This document shows positions 1 through 14,300 of a stretch of 64,000 nucleotides of DNA, piece after piece; position 1 is the stretch's first letter, and every line of letters begins with the position of its first letter. The DNA lies in assembly GCA_013396915.1 (NCBI GenBank), contig VWZL01002212.1, forward strand, positions 241,182 through 305,181, given 5' to 3'. The translations under genes were made by a program, and so were the position numbers. Under the pieces are notes generated by a model, which saw nothing but the letters and a program-made list of their open reading frames with translations, ran no database searches and was not told the DNA's origin. Origin of the DNA: Stercorarius parasiticus. Lineage: Eukaryota; Chordata; Aves; Charadriiformes; Stercorariidae.

Positions 1-3000
1 ATCGCACGCTTTAGTCATGGAAGGGTTTTACATCCGGCATGCTGACATCTCAGTCTGATGCTTCTGATTCCAGTGCTGCAAAATCCATACCATATGCTGC
101 TTATGGTAATTCCAGCTTCAGAGTAAGATGGGTGACTGTTGTCCAAACGACAAGATCTGTCCAAAGAAGATCTATGTATGAAGACAGACACTGGATTTCA
201 GATTGTATGGTCTAAGTAGCATTATGTTGCATGGATTACAATGGTTAACAGGAGGTTTTATGATAGTTAGTAACCACTACAATAGTTAACAGGAGTTTTT
301 GTAGCTGAAGAACTTTAGGAGTGGATTTTTGCACTTCATATCTAATGTGGTAGAAATAATGAGTTTCTTCAGGTTGCGTGTGTGTATGATGCCTTAGCAT
401 ACTGGCTGACCTATTGCAAACTACGTAGGTCTAGAGTCTAGCTGGCTGTGGAGTAGCTGAGTGGACTACAGAAAGATTTTGTCAGCTAAATCAGTTCTGT
501 GCAACCTGTTTTCCTAAGGAAGCATAGCTCCTGCACTCAGGTTGTGTTTGCACTTGTATCAGTCTGTGTTCCTTTCCTCTCTTGGGCACCCTCTCTTGCT
601 TTTACTTTCTTACCTGATACTGACTTTAAATGCTTCAGCCAATTTCAGTGCAATTTGGAAGAAGGGACAGAGGCCTTAAATACAATTATGGTCTGGCAGC
701 AGAGGAGGAATGCCTATGCAAAGGGCAAGGCTAGCACATAAATGTGTTCCAGATTAGATGAGGTGTGATTAACTTTTGCTTTTAGAAAGGCACAAGATCA
801 AATTTTCACTGTTTTTGCTTGTGGAGAATTTGTAATTGCACTCCACAATTTCTTGTAGATTTTCAACCTTTATGTAAAAATTCCAGATTTTTCTTTTTTG
901 GTTCTAACACATGTGAAACTGCTCACCTCTCTTGGCATTGTTACCAGGGAACAATCCTCTTTTTAACATGGATGCTGATATTTGGAGTCCGAGTGCCTAT
1001 TCTAGGTTATTGTGCAGGTATATGCTTCCTTAATGGAACAGAGATAGTACATTCATTTTGGTTAATCAGCTTTTGTGCACAGACTCCTGCTAGGAAAACC
1101 AAGTTTATCGCAAGCGCGCTCTGTTTCATTTGTTGAAATAGTACTGATTTGAATTAGCGCCAAGGGCTAACGATTAATTGTGACAGGTCAGCTTTCAATA
1201 TGTCCTAGAAATAGAGCAAGCTAATGTTAAAATAGTGTAGACGTAATATTTCTTATGTTTTGCCTCTTCAATTTGTTTCAGAAAAAAATCAGTTTTAACA
1301 TAGCAATACTGATGTCCTCACTGTGAAGTGGAATTATAGTCCAGTTAAAGCATGTGTCTTTCTCTATATAACTCTTCTGTTACTGGGTTTGGGCTACGTA
1401 ATAAAAGCAAGGTAACTTAATTCCAGGCTGAAAGATACAGCATTTCAGACACTTTTTGGTGGCGTTATTGAACCTGTTGTAATATTTAGTTTTGAAATCT
1501 GTGATCTTCATTTCAGATCTCTCAGGCATCTTTTATTTGTAGTTCTTTTCAACAATTACTGAAAGATTTCTTGTGTTTTGTTTTGCAAAAACTTGTTATG
1601 GTTCCAGCAAGTGTGCTTTTACATTAAACAAAACGGAAGGGTATGGTGCCTGAAAATTTGAAGGGTTTAGCATATGCTACTTAAGCATTCTGCTTGTGTT
1701 GAACTAAACCAGCAGACTTTTCCAGAAAAAGAAAATGTTCGGCTTGAGTAGTGTATTTTGAATTCTAGCATCAGAGTCAATTTAATTGGAATAAAGTAAG
1801 TATTCAGTCTGCCTGAAGCACACTTTGTACCTGCTAGTGTCATGCTCTTAGAAGAATGGATTTGCATAATATCACGCACTTATTTACACTGAAAAGAAAA
1901 GCTTTGGAGAACTGGAGAACAAGACATATCTGTAACATTGCTCTCTAGTTACTGATCGTAATTGCGTGTTTTAAGTTTTGATCTTTGGTAACTATTGGGG
2001 GGAAAAAAGTTAACAGGAGAAATCGGGATTAGTCAGTACTTGAAACTAGGTCAGCACTGAACGGCCAAGTGTGGTAGGCAGATTGCATCAGGATAGAATG
2101 CACTCACAGAAGTTAGTTATACAGATACGGATCTTAACAACGTAACCAAAACTAAATTCCTGCCAATAATGTCTTATAAAAGTATTCACACATCTTAAAA
2201 CTGTGTTTGCATTCGTATAGGTGATAAATCTGTGTTTTATTGTATTTCAATTTAAAAAAAAAAATGGTTTGAAACTTAGTTTTTCATTTATATTCATATA
2301 AATGTGACTCAGTAATAGAATTGGCAAAGTATTTTTCAACTTACGCACTTACTTGACTTGAACTGAATTTATTTGCTTTTCTGTCTTTCCTAGTTCTGCT
2401 ACTGCCACAGACAATGCTCTTTAAGCTATCCATAGTCCTTTTGATACAGAAGGACTTCGAAAGGAATATCCAGCAGAAAATTAAATGAAACTAAAGTTAT
2501 ACCTCTGAAAATACATGAATTATTATTGTTCCCAAGTAAAAGTATTTGTCTTTTGTTTTGTGGGGTTTTTTTTAATATTACCAAAACCTCACTCTCTGTT
2601 TGAAGAGTATGAGGCAATGCTAAAAACTTACTCAGCTGTCATCCTGGATCACTCATAAACGACTGACTCTGTAATGCATAAAACTTTTCATCTGAGTGTT
2701 TGATATAGGATTTTGTATAAAAACCCATAAGTTTTGTATAGAAAATCATGTCTACAGCTTGATTCTGGCATTACCAGTTTCTGGATGGATGACTAGTCCA
2801 AAACTCTAGACTCTTGCTACTTGAACTAAGGGAGGGGTTTGTGAAGGATGTGTATTGCTCTAAGAGACAGTGCTCTAAAGGGAAAATACACTGCTTAGGT
2901 TTCAGCATTTAACCCTAGCTGCTGGTAGCAGAGGAACACCAGGAATCTTGATGCCTGAGTTATTTTCCATGCCTCTGTGAGGGATGAGTCATCAAGCTTT

Positions 3001-5189
3001 ACCTTTTTTTTTCTTATTTTGCTGAAATTCTAGTTATGTTTTAAGGGCACAGTTACTGAATGTTTGGCACAGCGTTTTGTTCCTGGGAATATTCCCTTCT
3101 GAAGTTTTCAACAATGTGGTAGTTCATAAGAATATTTTTATGGACATTGTTAAACATGGTAGGACGACTGTTCTTAACCCTATTCCCTCCATAGTGAAAA
3201 AAACTGCACACATCTCTGATGTGTTTCTTAGAGGAAAAAAAACCTGAAAAGTACTTGAAAAGATAAATTGAGATTTGAAACACTTTACAGAGAAAATGTA
3301 GGTAGGACATTATTATATGCAATATGTTGACCGTGACTTTCTGTAATGTAACTTTCTGTTTTATGCTGGTTCGTGACTGGCTGCAGCTGTATTATTGAAA
3401 CCTTGAATCTCTTTTTCTCTCTTCCTCCTGGCAGAATTTTAACATTCCGTTAATGTAACTGTGCATTCAAGGACCAATGTCACAGCCCATATTCATTCAG
3501 CTTTAAGTGGTTAGAACTACTTTAAAAGCTTATCAGCACTACACCTGAAACGTGCAGAGGAACATGCTGGTTTGTGTGGCTTGCTCATGAGATGGTTAGC
3601 ATGGAGAGAGAAGTGCTTCACTGTTGTATTCTCATTGTGCGTATCATGGAAGCCATATAGATGAAAACCATGAACGTAACCATGATACTAGTTCTTTTAA
3701 ATTAGCAGCTTTGGAAAGCTACACTGAAAAGAAATAAAATTATATTTGCTACAGGCTCAGTCAGCCAAATGATCTCTGTGCTTTACCCCAAAAGGGCTGC
3801 AAAATGTTCAGGCATGTACACTTGCTTTGTATTAATAAATATTTATTCATTTGAGTCTCTGTTAATATGCAAAATAAGACTTAACTTGCTTCGAGTTTCT
3901 CTGGAGACAAATATTTAAGATCTATCAAACTCTTACGCTCTTCTAGCACAGTTCAGCTTTCAAGATGTGTCAGAATTTATTTCTGTGGGTTTTAGTGACA
4001 GTCCAACAATGCACAGAAAAAAATGAGGAGGCAATTAAAACTCATTCATCCGGAGCAGTGGTAAGGAATGGTAATCACCCTCAGGTCAACTCTGCCTCTT
4101 GAGATTTACAAAACAGCCACTAAGAGTTCATGCCGTTCTTTTTTTCCCCCCTCCAGTGTCACGCTTATTTTTGTATGAGGTACTTACTATCTTACGCTAA
4201 ATCCTACTACAGGCTTTGCACTGTTGTAGTACAACTCCCGTGTGTTTTGAGTGTATAATCTAATATATTCTGTAGCTGTATTATAAGACTATTTTGCCTT
4301 TTTTACAGATTTGAAATCTGCAAGTTATTGCCGAAGTCTGTTTCTGTGATTGTCAATTGCATTCTCCCTCAATTCTTTGTTCTTCCTGTGGCATCATCCA
4401 TCATAGTCTAATTTTTCATGATGGACCAAAAACTGTGCCTGGCAATGGGAAATTTGTTAATTTGGCAGCTCTTTGTGATGCAAGTAATTTTGAGTCTCTA
4501 GGCATATGGTAGTCAGCTATGACTGTTCTATTTTGAATGATTTGTTCCTTAGCTAAACTGAGGTTTGGTAGTGCTACAGATAGTCATTTATGTATAGCTG
4601 GTTTTGTCTTTATTTTTGTTTTTAGGTGTTATAGTGATAATTTAATACAAAAAATATTAGCCTGAAAAACCTAGAGAAAGCACAATTGAAAAATGGATTT
4701 GATCTTTTTTTAAACTGCTTGCAAAGAAATTATGTGTAAGTTACTTTCCTGTAGGAGATAATTCATTATGTTAAGTTAGTTGGATCACTTTCTATATTTT
4801 CTTGATGGGGAAGTGTTATGGCCAAGAACACTTATGTGCATATGTTTTTGAAAGTAAGGGTCGCATCTACTCCGTAATAAAAACTTGCCTATCCCATCTG
4901 GTTTCTGTCTAAGCATTCTACACTCTCTGCATTTTTGTGTTTCCCATAATGAAGAAATGAAGAGGAGGAGGAACTTCCTGCTCTGGCAAGCGAAACACAT
5001 GGAGATGTGGAAGGGCATATTGTGAAGTATAGAACAAGCAGCAGAGGAAACTAGCGGAGACAGTAGGAAAAGCATAGAAAAGAAATGAGGAAATGTCTCT
5101 TAGTTCAAGTCTCTTCACTTAAAAAAAAAAAAAAAAAAAAGCTGAACTCTGTAACCGACAGTTTCCATGGTTTTGATCATTCTTTGCAG
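1..5189 (+). other. GALNT1: GALNT1 intron (3' part), upstream of the first exon in the window
   Basis: The window opens inside an intron: the first recognisable exon starts at 5190 with the last two bases of a split codon. I looked for the preceding coding exons (DDASER end of the GT-A metal loop, stem, membrane anchor) and saw none on the + strand. The stretch is AT-rich unique sequence. It has a degenerate duplication near 238-300 (two copies of a roughly 22-base unit around GGTTAACAGGAGG / AGTTAACAGGAG, 41 bases apart), a purine-rich block at about 4940-5100, and a run of 20 A at 5121-5140. No repeat family was recognised. Confidence 0.75.
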
Positions 5190-5397
5190 ACTTCTTGAAA
5201 AGACCGCTGGAGAATTATGTGAAAAAATTAAAAGTACCTGTTCATGTGATTCGAATGGAGCAGCGTTCTGGATTGATTAGAGCCAGATTAAAGGGGGCTG
5301 CTGTTTCTAAAGGCCAGGTCATCACCTTCCTAGATGCTCATTGCGAATGTACAGTCGGCTGGCTTGAACCTCTGCTGGCAAGGATCAAAGCTGACAG
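5190..5397 (+). CDS. GALNT1: GALNT1 exon: residues 161 (part)-230, with DxH motif
   Basis: The exon follows the acceptor TCTTTGCAG and ends before the donor GTAATT. Its first two bases finish the Asp codon of DFLKRP, so the incoming phase is 2; it ends two bases into an Arg codon. It encodes the middle of the GT-A catalytic subdomain, including [16 protein letters not shown] and FLDAHCEC. D209 and H211 of the DAH motif are the known Mn2+/UDP-GalNAc ligands. The neighbouring residues C212 and C214 are typical of the family. Length is 208 nt with no stop. Confidence 0.97.
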
Positions 5398-8300
5398 GTA
5401 ATTACCCATCTATTGGTCCATGTTGTTTTGTTCGGTTATTAAGAAATGTTCCAAGTATTACAGTATAGCCTATAAACAAATATCTACTTTCTGAAGGGTG
5501 GATAAATTATGTACTTCTCATTTGTGTAAGGATAAAAGGCTAGTTCAGTACAACCTTTAAAAAGTAAAACTTGGTTTAAAATGAAGCTTATATTAGGATG
5601 CATGGGATAATGTGTTAAATAGCAGGAGATCTGAACCTGAATGGAGTTAGGAGCAGTGGGATTTGAGTTCTTCCATCTGCAGGCTGGCCCACTCCTTCAT
5701 GAATTTGGGAGGATATTCTTGAGGAAGAAATGGAGCCCTGATGTCATGTAACACCAACACTGGGAGCAAGAACTGCCAGGCTTACTGTTTTCAGCTTCTC
5801 AGTGTGATTTCTTTATTTCGTAACGTATCTATGTTGTGGAATTCTGTGCTGTGACTTGGTCTTCTGGGCTGTATTTTCTAAACTTAGAACAGTTACTGGA
5901 ATCATGCTCATCTACACTACAATAACATAGGGTTGTATTTCTATCATAAGTCAATATTCACAACACTTATATCCATGATAGTGTGATGGAAATTGTTTTG
6001 AGAGTAAAAAAAACAACCTACAAGTGAGAGTATAGTCTGCTTTATAAAACATTCATACATCTGAGCAGTAACTCTGCACTACTGTGCAACTACAGCATAT
6101 TAAATAGACTAGATATTAAGTATGGTGTTACAGATCTCTTTTATGTTCTTATGGTTATAGATAAAAATCGCTTTTAAAATTTAATGTTACAAAATACGGC
6201 ATTACATGATGAAATAGCCGCAAGTAATAAAGAATCTTTATTCAAAAATGTGCTACGACATAATACTAATGTTTAAGTTATCATTAATACACATTTTTGT
6301 GGGACTGTGGTACATAAATTGTTACAACTTGTGCAAATGGCCCAAAGTCCTTTGAATTTAGTTGCAACCCTTGAATCTTTGTTACAGAGTTATCTGTAAG
6401 AGGAAGCCTGCTTGAGGACGGTTACTTAAGTATCTTTAAGATTATTAGAATTAGTTTCTATGAGTATATGCCTTAATGTCAGGACAGTGACAAGTAAGCC
6501 TCTCTCTGTCAACTTTGATGCAGTAGTTATGATAGTCATTGTCTACAAAATATTTCTTAGTCCTTAGGGCATATAAGAATACTTCCCCAGAGCTAATGAC
6601 TGGGTTTTAATTTCAAAACATGCAAGTTACTTTGACCACTTAACTAGAAACGAAAGCTTATATTTTCTATACAATCATTGTGTAGCATTGAGAAAGCTAT
6701 GATCAATTTTTCCATCTGCAGACGGATGAATATTTATTACTGTTTGCAATGCAAATACTATTTAAAAAAAAGAGTTAGTATTGCCAAAATTGCATCAGAA
6801 AAACACAATTTCCTTTAAATGAATTAACAAGACAGAATTTGAATATGTTTCATGGTAGCAATCTATTGAGTACTGTTGTTAAGAGATGGCATTTGAAAAT
6901 TAAATTGTATGTGTTAAAAAACAAAATGGAAAAAAACCCAACCAACCAAACCCAACCTTTTTTGACACTTTAACTAATAGGTTTTGGTTCTTTCCTCTTT
7001 CTAGGAGAACAGTAGTGTGTCCCATCATTGATGTAATTAGCGATGACACCTTTGAATATATGGCAGGTTCTGATATGACCTATGGTGGATTCAACTGGAA
7101 GTTGAATTTCCGTTGGTATCCTGTTCCTCAGAGAGAGATGGATCGTCGGAAAGGAGATCGGACCCTTCCTGTTAGGTATGGTTAAGATGTTCACCTGATG
7201 TTTACTTATATCTTTTCTAGGTTAATGTTGTAATTAATGAATTGTCTTGTGGCGTCATTTTTGTCTGGTCGAAGGAACAGCATAAAAGTTTTTACATGGA
7301 CTGGTTATTGTAAACTGATGGTAGCAGTGAAGGATGCAATTAGCTTGTCACTTTAGAAATATTTTTAAGTTCTATGTCAATTACTGGCTAATTCCTAGCT
7401 TTTACTACTTCTTATACTGATGCACAGGTTTTTATTTAAGCTCATTTTTATCTTTTATTGAGCCTTATTTTTATCTTTTAACAAAGTAAATATTTTGAAA
7501 AGATGTATAGTTTTTGACATGTATGTATATATTTGTGTGCAGACATATAAACTTAATGTCTTCAAAGTGTGTGGATGGGAAGAGAATTTTTTACTTGGAT
7601 GTCATGTAGATGTTATGAGAAAGGTAATGAGAAACACAGATAACTTGTGTGTAATGTGTACTTCTTAACAGTTGCAAACTTACATTTCTGGCCTTACTGT
7701 TCTGAGAAGCGGTCAATATTTGCTTACCATAAAGTTGAGGATAGGGCCTTTACTCTTTTTTTTTAATTTGTTTTTCATTTAAGACATCCAGAGGTTTTCT
7801 CAGGATATGGCTAATTGTATTCCTCCCCACCCGCCCGCATTTCTTTTTTAGGGTGGAAAAAGCCACATAAATTTTTAGTTAGATTGTGACCTAGCTTGTA
7901 TTTCAAGTGTCTTTCACTAAAAGCCCAAAGTGTTTCAGGAACATTACTAATGATAGTAAATCATTTACGCTAACAGTGTAAATAATTTGTATATTTGAAC
8001 TACAAAGTTATATTGTCAGCCTAATACATAATTTACCTATTGTATATTTGTTGACTAAAAAAAAATGGCAATTTGGGAGATGTCGCTAAAGTTAGGAGAA
8101 ACTAACACAAGTTGTTGTTTGTTTGGTTTTTTTATACCAATAAGGAATTTGTAAAGAAAACTGCATGTAACCCTGACTGTAAAAGTTTCTTGTATGAAGC
8201 AATAATAGTGAAAGCAAGTAGGCCATTTCACGGCTTCCCATAACTTTTTCAAGAATAGTTGCTAGGAATGTAAATTTCCTGTAAGAAACTGGCTTCTCTT

Positions 8301-11300
8301 TCATGAGTTACCAGCACTGGAGGCAGAAGTCATCTTTGCAGGAATGGCAGCGGCTTTCTAGGGGCTTTTTCTCTGTCCGGATTCCAATTTGAAGTGAAGA
8401 AATAAGGAGAAGAGTCACTAAGTGGTTCCGTCACTGGAAAGTCTTTGAGCTAGCAAGTACATCAGTGGTAACTGAATTTGGTTGGAAGCCTACTGAGAAG
8501 GAACATGTTAGGAACATGGGAAATAAAAACCCATTTTATCAGTCTTAAGTGTGAAATGTAATTAATTATGTTTTCATAGTGACTGGCGCTTATTTTTTGT
8601 CTTATTTTTTTCTTTCCAGGACACCTACCATGGCAGGAGGTCTTTTTTCAATAGACAGAGATTACTTTCAGGAAATTGGAACATATGATGCTGGAATGGA
8701 TATTTGGGGTGGAGAAAACTTAGAAATTTCTTTCAGGGTAGGTAAAACTCTTCTCTTGTCAGTGTTTCATTATTCGGGACAGTGCATCCTGAGTTCTGCG
8801 AAATACGGATCTGCTGTCTGTGTCAGTGTCCTCTCCTGTTGCAGTAAGCACTTTGCTTGCTATCAAATTCTTCCAATGGAGATAGGCAAAGACTGTATCT
8901 GTCAGTGAAAAGCGCGTGGTGAATAGTTGGCAGAGCCTTGTGATTAAAAGACTGGGATGGTCATTCTGAAGAATGAATGCGTGTGTGCTAAAAGGAGTTC
9001 AGTTAGAAAAGCTAATTGGGGAGCATAAGGGTGATGTCATCAGTATGTGGTTTCATGCGTCAGTGAAATGTGACCACCTCTGTTACAAACTCTCTCTTCT
9101 TGCTGTTTTCCAGCTTAATGATTGCATGGGTTCATTTGGATGTGGACCAAACCAGCACTCTTCTCACTTTCATTCCTACCAAATAGCACTATTTCCTTTT
9201 GGTTTACTTATCAGCTCAGAGCATATAGGTGGATATTTCTGAAGTAGTTTAGCTTTCTAAATCTGCCATTTTCAGAGTTCCAAAATAAAATGGAAAGCAT
9301 TTTCAGAAACTTTACTTGGGAAGTGAATGGGTGTTTTTACATGGAGATTCTACTTTATAACAGACTTCTATGGACCGATCACCACCTGTTACTTCCCTGT
9401 GATTCGTGTGATCCTTTTTCTTCCTTTGCTGTCAGCCTGTCCAGTTCTCTAAAGCAGTCTCTTGCTGATGATTTATTGCTGTGAGGCCTGACTTACTCTT
9501 TCTTATACTACCTTACTCAGGCTTGTGAACGTCTTTATCTGTTGGGCAGGAAACAGGCATACATTTCTTACACGTATTTGTTCTAGACCTCAACTAATGT
9601 TGTTTCTCCAACTTGAACAGAAGCAAGTGATTAACATTTTTAAACTTTTTTTTAACAACTTGAAGCTATGTGATAATTGTTCCGTCTCTTTCAGATTTGG
9701 CAGTGTGGTGGCACTTTGGAAATTGTAACTTGTTCACATGTTGGGCATGTGTTCAGAAAAGCAACACCATACACTTTTCCAGGAGGAACAGGGCAGATAA
9801 TCAACAAAAATAACAGGCGGCTTGCAGAAGTCTGGATGGATGAATTCAAAAACTTTTTTTACATCATTTCCCCAGGTGAGCAAGTTTTTGGTTATAAGAA
9901 ACAGCTATTAAGAATTAAAACTTTATTACTACTAGGAAAGAACATGAGTATTTAAATACAAATGCTATTGCTTTGAAGTTTGTAAGACAAAGCTCACATA
10001 AAATGTACAAAAAGGAAAGTCTTAATTGAAAAATAATTTTGTTAGCCGGAGATGTGCCCTGAAGTCTTTTTTTCTTTCTTTTTTTTCATCTTTTTTTTTT
10101 TAAATGTGAACATGATTTATGAATGAGCTTCATGTGCAAGAGAATTAAAGCTCGGTGGAATGTCAAAGTGCTCAGCTGTAGTGCTGAAAACTGGCCATCC
10201 AAATACATCTCATAATGTGTGGAGTTTGGCCTCTGGCTTCGGTGTTGTAGGCATTCCAGGTTGAATAGGTCAGAAGTGATTTAAATGAAAGCCTGTATAG
10301 CAGGAGTGGCAAAAGGTAACAACATCTTTTGGCTTGGTAGTGTTTGCGCTTCACTATATAGGGGCAAATTGCCAATATACTTGACTGTGATGGTATTTAT
10401 TATGTTCCTTAAAACGCATGTTAACGAAACAAGAGAATGTAAAATATGAGAGCAATTTCCTGTGAGCTCTCAAACTTTCTGAAAAAAAAAAAATTCAGGA
10501 AAAGAAAGAAAGCCTGTGAAACACTGAATTATTGCTTTCTACTACCAGATTTTTTTTTTAAAAACAAAACCAAACGAGAGAATCTTTGGGTAGCAATGGA
10601 CATCCTCTCTAAATACTTGGGACATTAGAGACATCCCGTTTAAATACTAAGTGGTAGTCCTATATGCCACATCTGCTTTTCCAAAGACTTATCTATAAAA
10701 CTAATATTTCCTTATGACTTCCTCCTTAAGCCTGCATTCGTATTGAAATTTAAAAGCTGTAATACATTATAGTATGACTCTGAACAGTGTCAAATTTTAG
10801 ATTACAGGTTTTAAGAATACTTGTAAGAACAAATGACTATGTGGATTTATGGTGGTTTTTTTGTCTTAAGCGAGTGCATTACTCAAAACTGTGTAGGATT
10901 TTTTAATTAAAAATAGTTCTTGCTACTACTCAAAGCTTTTTAGGTGACATCAGAAGCTTAACAGCTTATGGTTACTGCCCTGTGTTGTTATTAATGAAGT
11001 ACTATGAATTCAAAAATGACATGTATAGATATATCATTCGGAAAAGCTGTATATAAATAGGTGCAGTCATTTTTGGTTAAGATTCCTCTTACGCATATAT
11101 GTCAAGATAGATTTTTAAACCGTACTAAGTAGCTGGAACACCTGACTGTAAGAATAACCTAATTTGTAAAAACAAATGTAAATTAATGAACACCATCATA
11201 AGGCTCTGTTACTTTATATATAATCTTCTTTTTCTTCTTTTTCTTCCATTTCTTCCATTTTCTTCCATGAAATGGAAATCTTCCATTTCATGTGGTAACC

Positions 11301-14300
11301 GTAAGCTACAAAAGGAGCTATACTGTTTGAATTTTGTAGGATTGTTGTTTTGATAGGAACTTTTTCATAGCTTTGCAGTATTGTGGAATATGCATGCATT
11401 CTCCTGTTGCAGAAAAGGAATTAAAGAAATTTAATTTAAAATAGAATACCCTAAAAAATTTGAAATGGTGAAAGTAACTTGAGCAATTATCTATAACTGC
11501 ACTGTATATCTTCTTTCCTTTCAAAAGATGCATGTCTGCATAATTTGTATGCTAATAGCCTGGATGATTGGTGGATGGGGATATGTTCTTGCTAAGCTCC
11601 TCTTAGAGCACCTGCACCTGCTGACTGGCACACAGTCTCATTTGTGTACCCATATCTGTATTGACACTGCACTAAGGTTTTATACTAGAATTTCCAAGTG
11701 TTTCAAGAATAGGATCATATAGTACCTGAATAAGTTTTGGGTTATTCTGAAACTGGTTTGTTGCCTGGGGCTATGAAGGGAGGGGTTAGTATTGTGGTTA
11801 ATTCTTAGCTATGATATAATACCTGTTGTTCAGAGAACACAGGTGTGATATATATTTCTGAACACAGAAATGTACTTGATGCTGCTCATACCTCTCACCT
11901 CCCAAATCCATTTAATTTGTCAGAGCCAGTAGGTATTAACTAGAAAGGGTTACTGTTTTGGGAACCTTACTGTTGTTATTTTGGTATCACCAATCTTACC
12001 TGAGTTTTGCAAACCCTGATTTTACCTGTTGACAGCAAATAACACCAATGTAAATTTCAGTAAGTCTTTCTGGCCAATAGTTGTCTTAGCACTTCAGTGA
12101 ATCTCTGCTACGTTGGCTCATTTAGCCATAGTTGGCTTTTCCAGGTATCCTTCTAATATCAAAACTTAAATGTTTAATTCTTGGAGAATGATGGTGGTAG
12201 TGACCCTCTGGCAGACTGGAGTATGCCGCCTGTCAAACTCTTTGCTAGTACAATGTGTACTTTTAATATTATTGTGACAGTGTCACGAGTTCTTGCAAGG
12301 AGCGAGGTGAGAATTTTTAAGCTGATGCTGGTTTGCAAGCCTGGGTGCAGATGAGCAAGGAAAACAGGCAATCCTGTGCACCTGTTGATTATTTTTTTTT
12401 CTCATTAGTTGACATGGATGAGAAAATTGGATTTTGAAGGAGGTAATATACTGACAGGCATCATTGAGCCTAGCTAACAAGAAACTTGTTTCCTCCTTTA
12501 TATCCTTTTTCTTTGGCTCCCCTAAGATAGTGAATCACAGAGGGATTGGTCCAGGAAAGCAAACCTAAGATTCCCAAGTAGCTTTCCCACTTCATGTAGT
12601 CTGTGTTGTGTGGAAAAAAAGGCTTACTGCTCGAATGATAGGAACTCAAGAGACTTTTTACTGTTGATGTAATGTAGTTAAATGGAAAGCTGCACTCTTG
12701 AAAAGTAAGCCTGTAATCCTTTTTTCTTTAATAAGTACAGCCTAGTAGAAATTGTTACTTGTCCGTTTTAAGACTTCGTGCATTTTAGAAGCCGTCTCTC
12801 TGCTTAGAAGTGGTTAGGTGCAGACAGAGGTCGGGCAGAAAAGTGTTGCAGTGGCTGCTGCTCTAGCCAAAATCAAGCCTATCTCATCGCATGCACCAGC
12901 TATTCTCCATGGCAGTAATGGCACTGGCTGTAGTCTTTTTCTCATTAGCTGATGGTTTTCCTCACAGACAAGTGTTACAGCAGGGTACTGTTTCCCAGGC
13001 CGTTTTCTCTTAGCCTTTCAGAAAATGGATCCAGCATGTGCAGGTGAATAGTCTCATTCCCGGCTCCGGTCATTCTGTTCTGCAGACTCTGCCACTTCTT
13101 TATTTCTAGTGCTGGCCTTTCATCCCTTCCTCCAGTCTAAAATACCAGGACTAGATTGTGCAACATAAGGCTTCATGGGGTGGCAATGCCAGTCTAACAG
13201 CTTGCTGTGAGAAGAGTGCCTTGCTTTTCATGGCAGGTGGTAGGGCTTCACCTCCCCAGTTTATTGATTGTTCATCTCTGTCAACTGACTTGACTTGCCA
13301 CACTTGTCAGGATTATTTGGTGGGCTGACTCTCTACTGGTTAAGTTAGCACCTTTGTCAGCACAGGAGGTGCAGCAGGAGTCTGAAGCTGAGCAAGGGAA
13401 AACTGCCCCTTTCCACAGCAGCAGCTGCAAAGCGTTAGTCTGGTTGACCACAGCTACCTCCCCCTAACCTTCTCCGAACTGCTAGTTAATGGTAAACTGA
13501 CAGTTGCAGAATTTGTTGGTATCATTAAGCTAAAGGAAATGGATGCTTTCAAACTGTGTGGTTTCCCTATGCTGCGTTTGAGTCTGGGTTCTAGCTCCTA
13601 CACCTGGCCCCCTGCTCCTTGTCCAGCGTGCATCCTTGTCATTCAGCAGGCTCTCGCATCCCAGATGGGGAGCTGAAAGCATCCCAAAATGCAGCTCCAT
13701 TGATCTCGGGTAGAACCTCATCTAGCTTGTACACAAATTAATTTTGCTGTTGACCAAAAGTGCCCAGAAGGTATCTTCCATTCCACTGGGGCTGAGTGGA
13801 CAGGCAGAAGGCTTGAACAGACAGCACTGCAGAATTACTTGAGCAAGAGCCATCTAGACAGAGACATAGACATGTTATCCTGCAAACTGGATCAGTAGGC
13901 CTAGTTTTCTAATCACTGTATGTGCTTGTCTCTAGCCAAGCATGGTAAGGTATGTACATGGATAACGTTTTTATTTATGGGTGATGGGGAGGACAAGGAA
14001 GGGGCTGAGTCCACAATGGTAGATCTTGCACTGTGCTCAAAGTATGTACTGAGAAATTCCACATATTCTTGTTTTCAGCTAATATTCCCTATTAACTTTA
14101 ATTGAGAATGCAAATAATGTAGCTATTCAAATTGGTTTTAAATTATTATTGCTTATCAAGTTTCATAATACTAAATAAAAACAAGTTCTATGATTTTTAA
14201 CAGAAGACTAGTTTTAGATGAAACAGTTTTTATACTGTGCTTTTGAAAATGATTGAGCAATTTATAATCATGATGAGAACATACTTTTTTGCAAAGCAGT

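Noticed and set aside
1..5189. Search for the upstream GALNT1 coding exons (residues 1-160) in the first 5 kb.
   Set aside because: No frame encodes the DDASER, HNEAWS or membrane-anchor segments; the open frames at 499-741 and 819-1136 look like intron noise.
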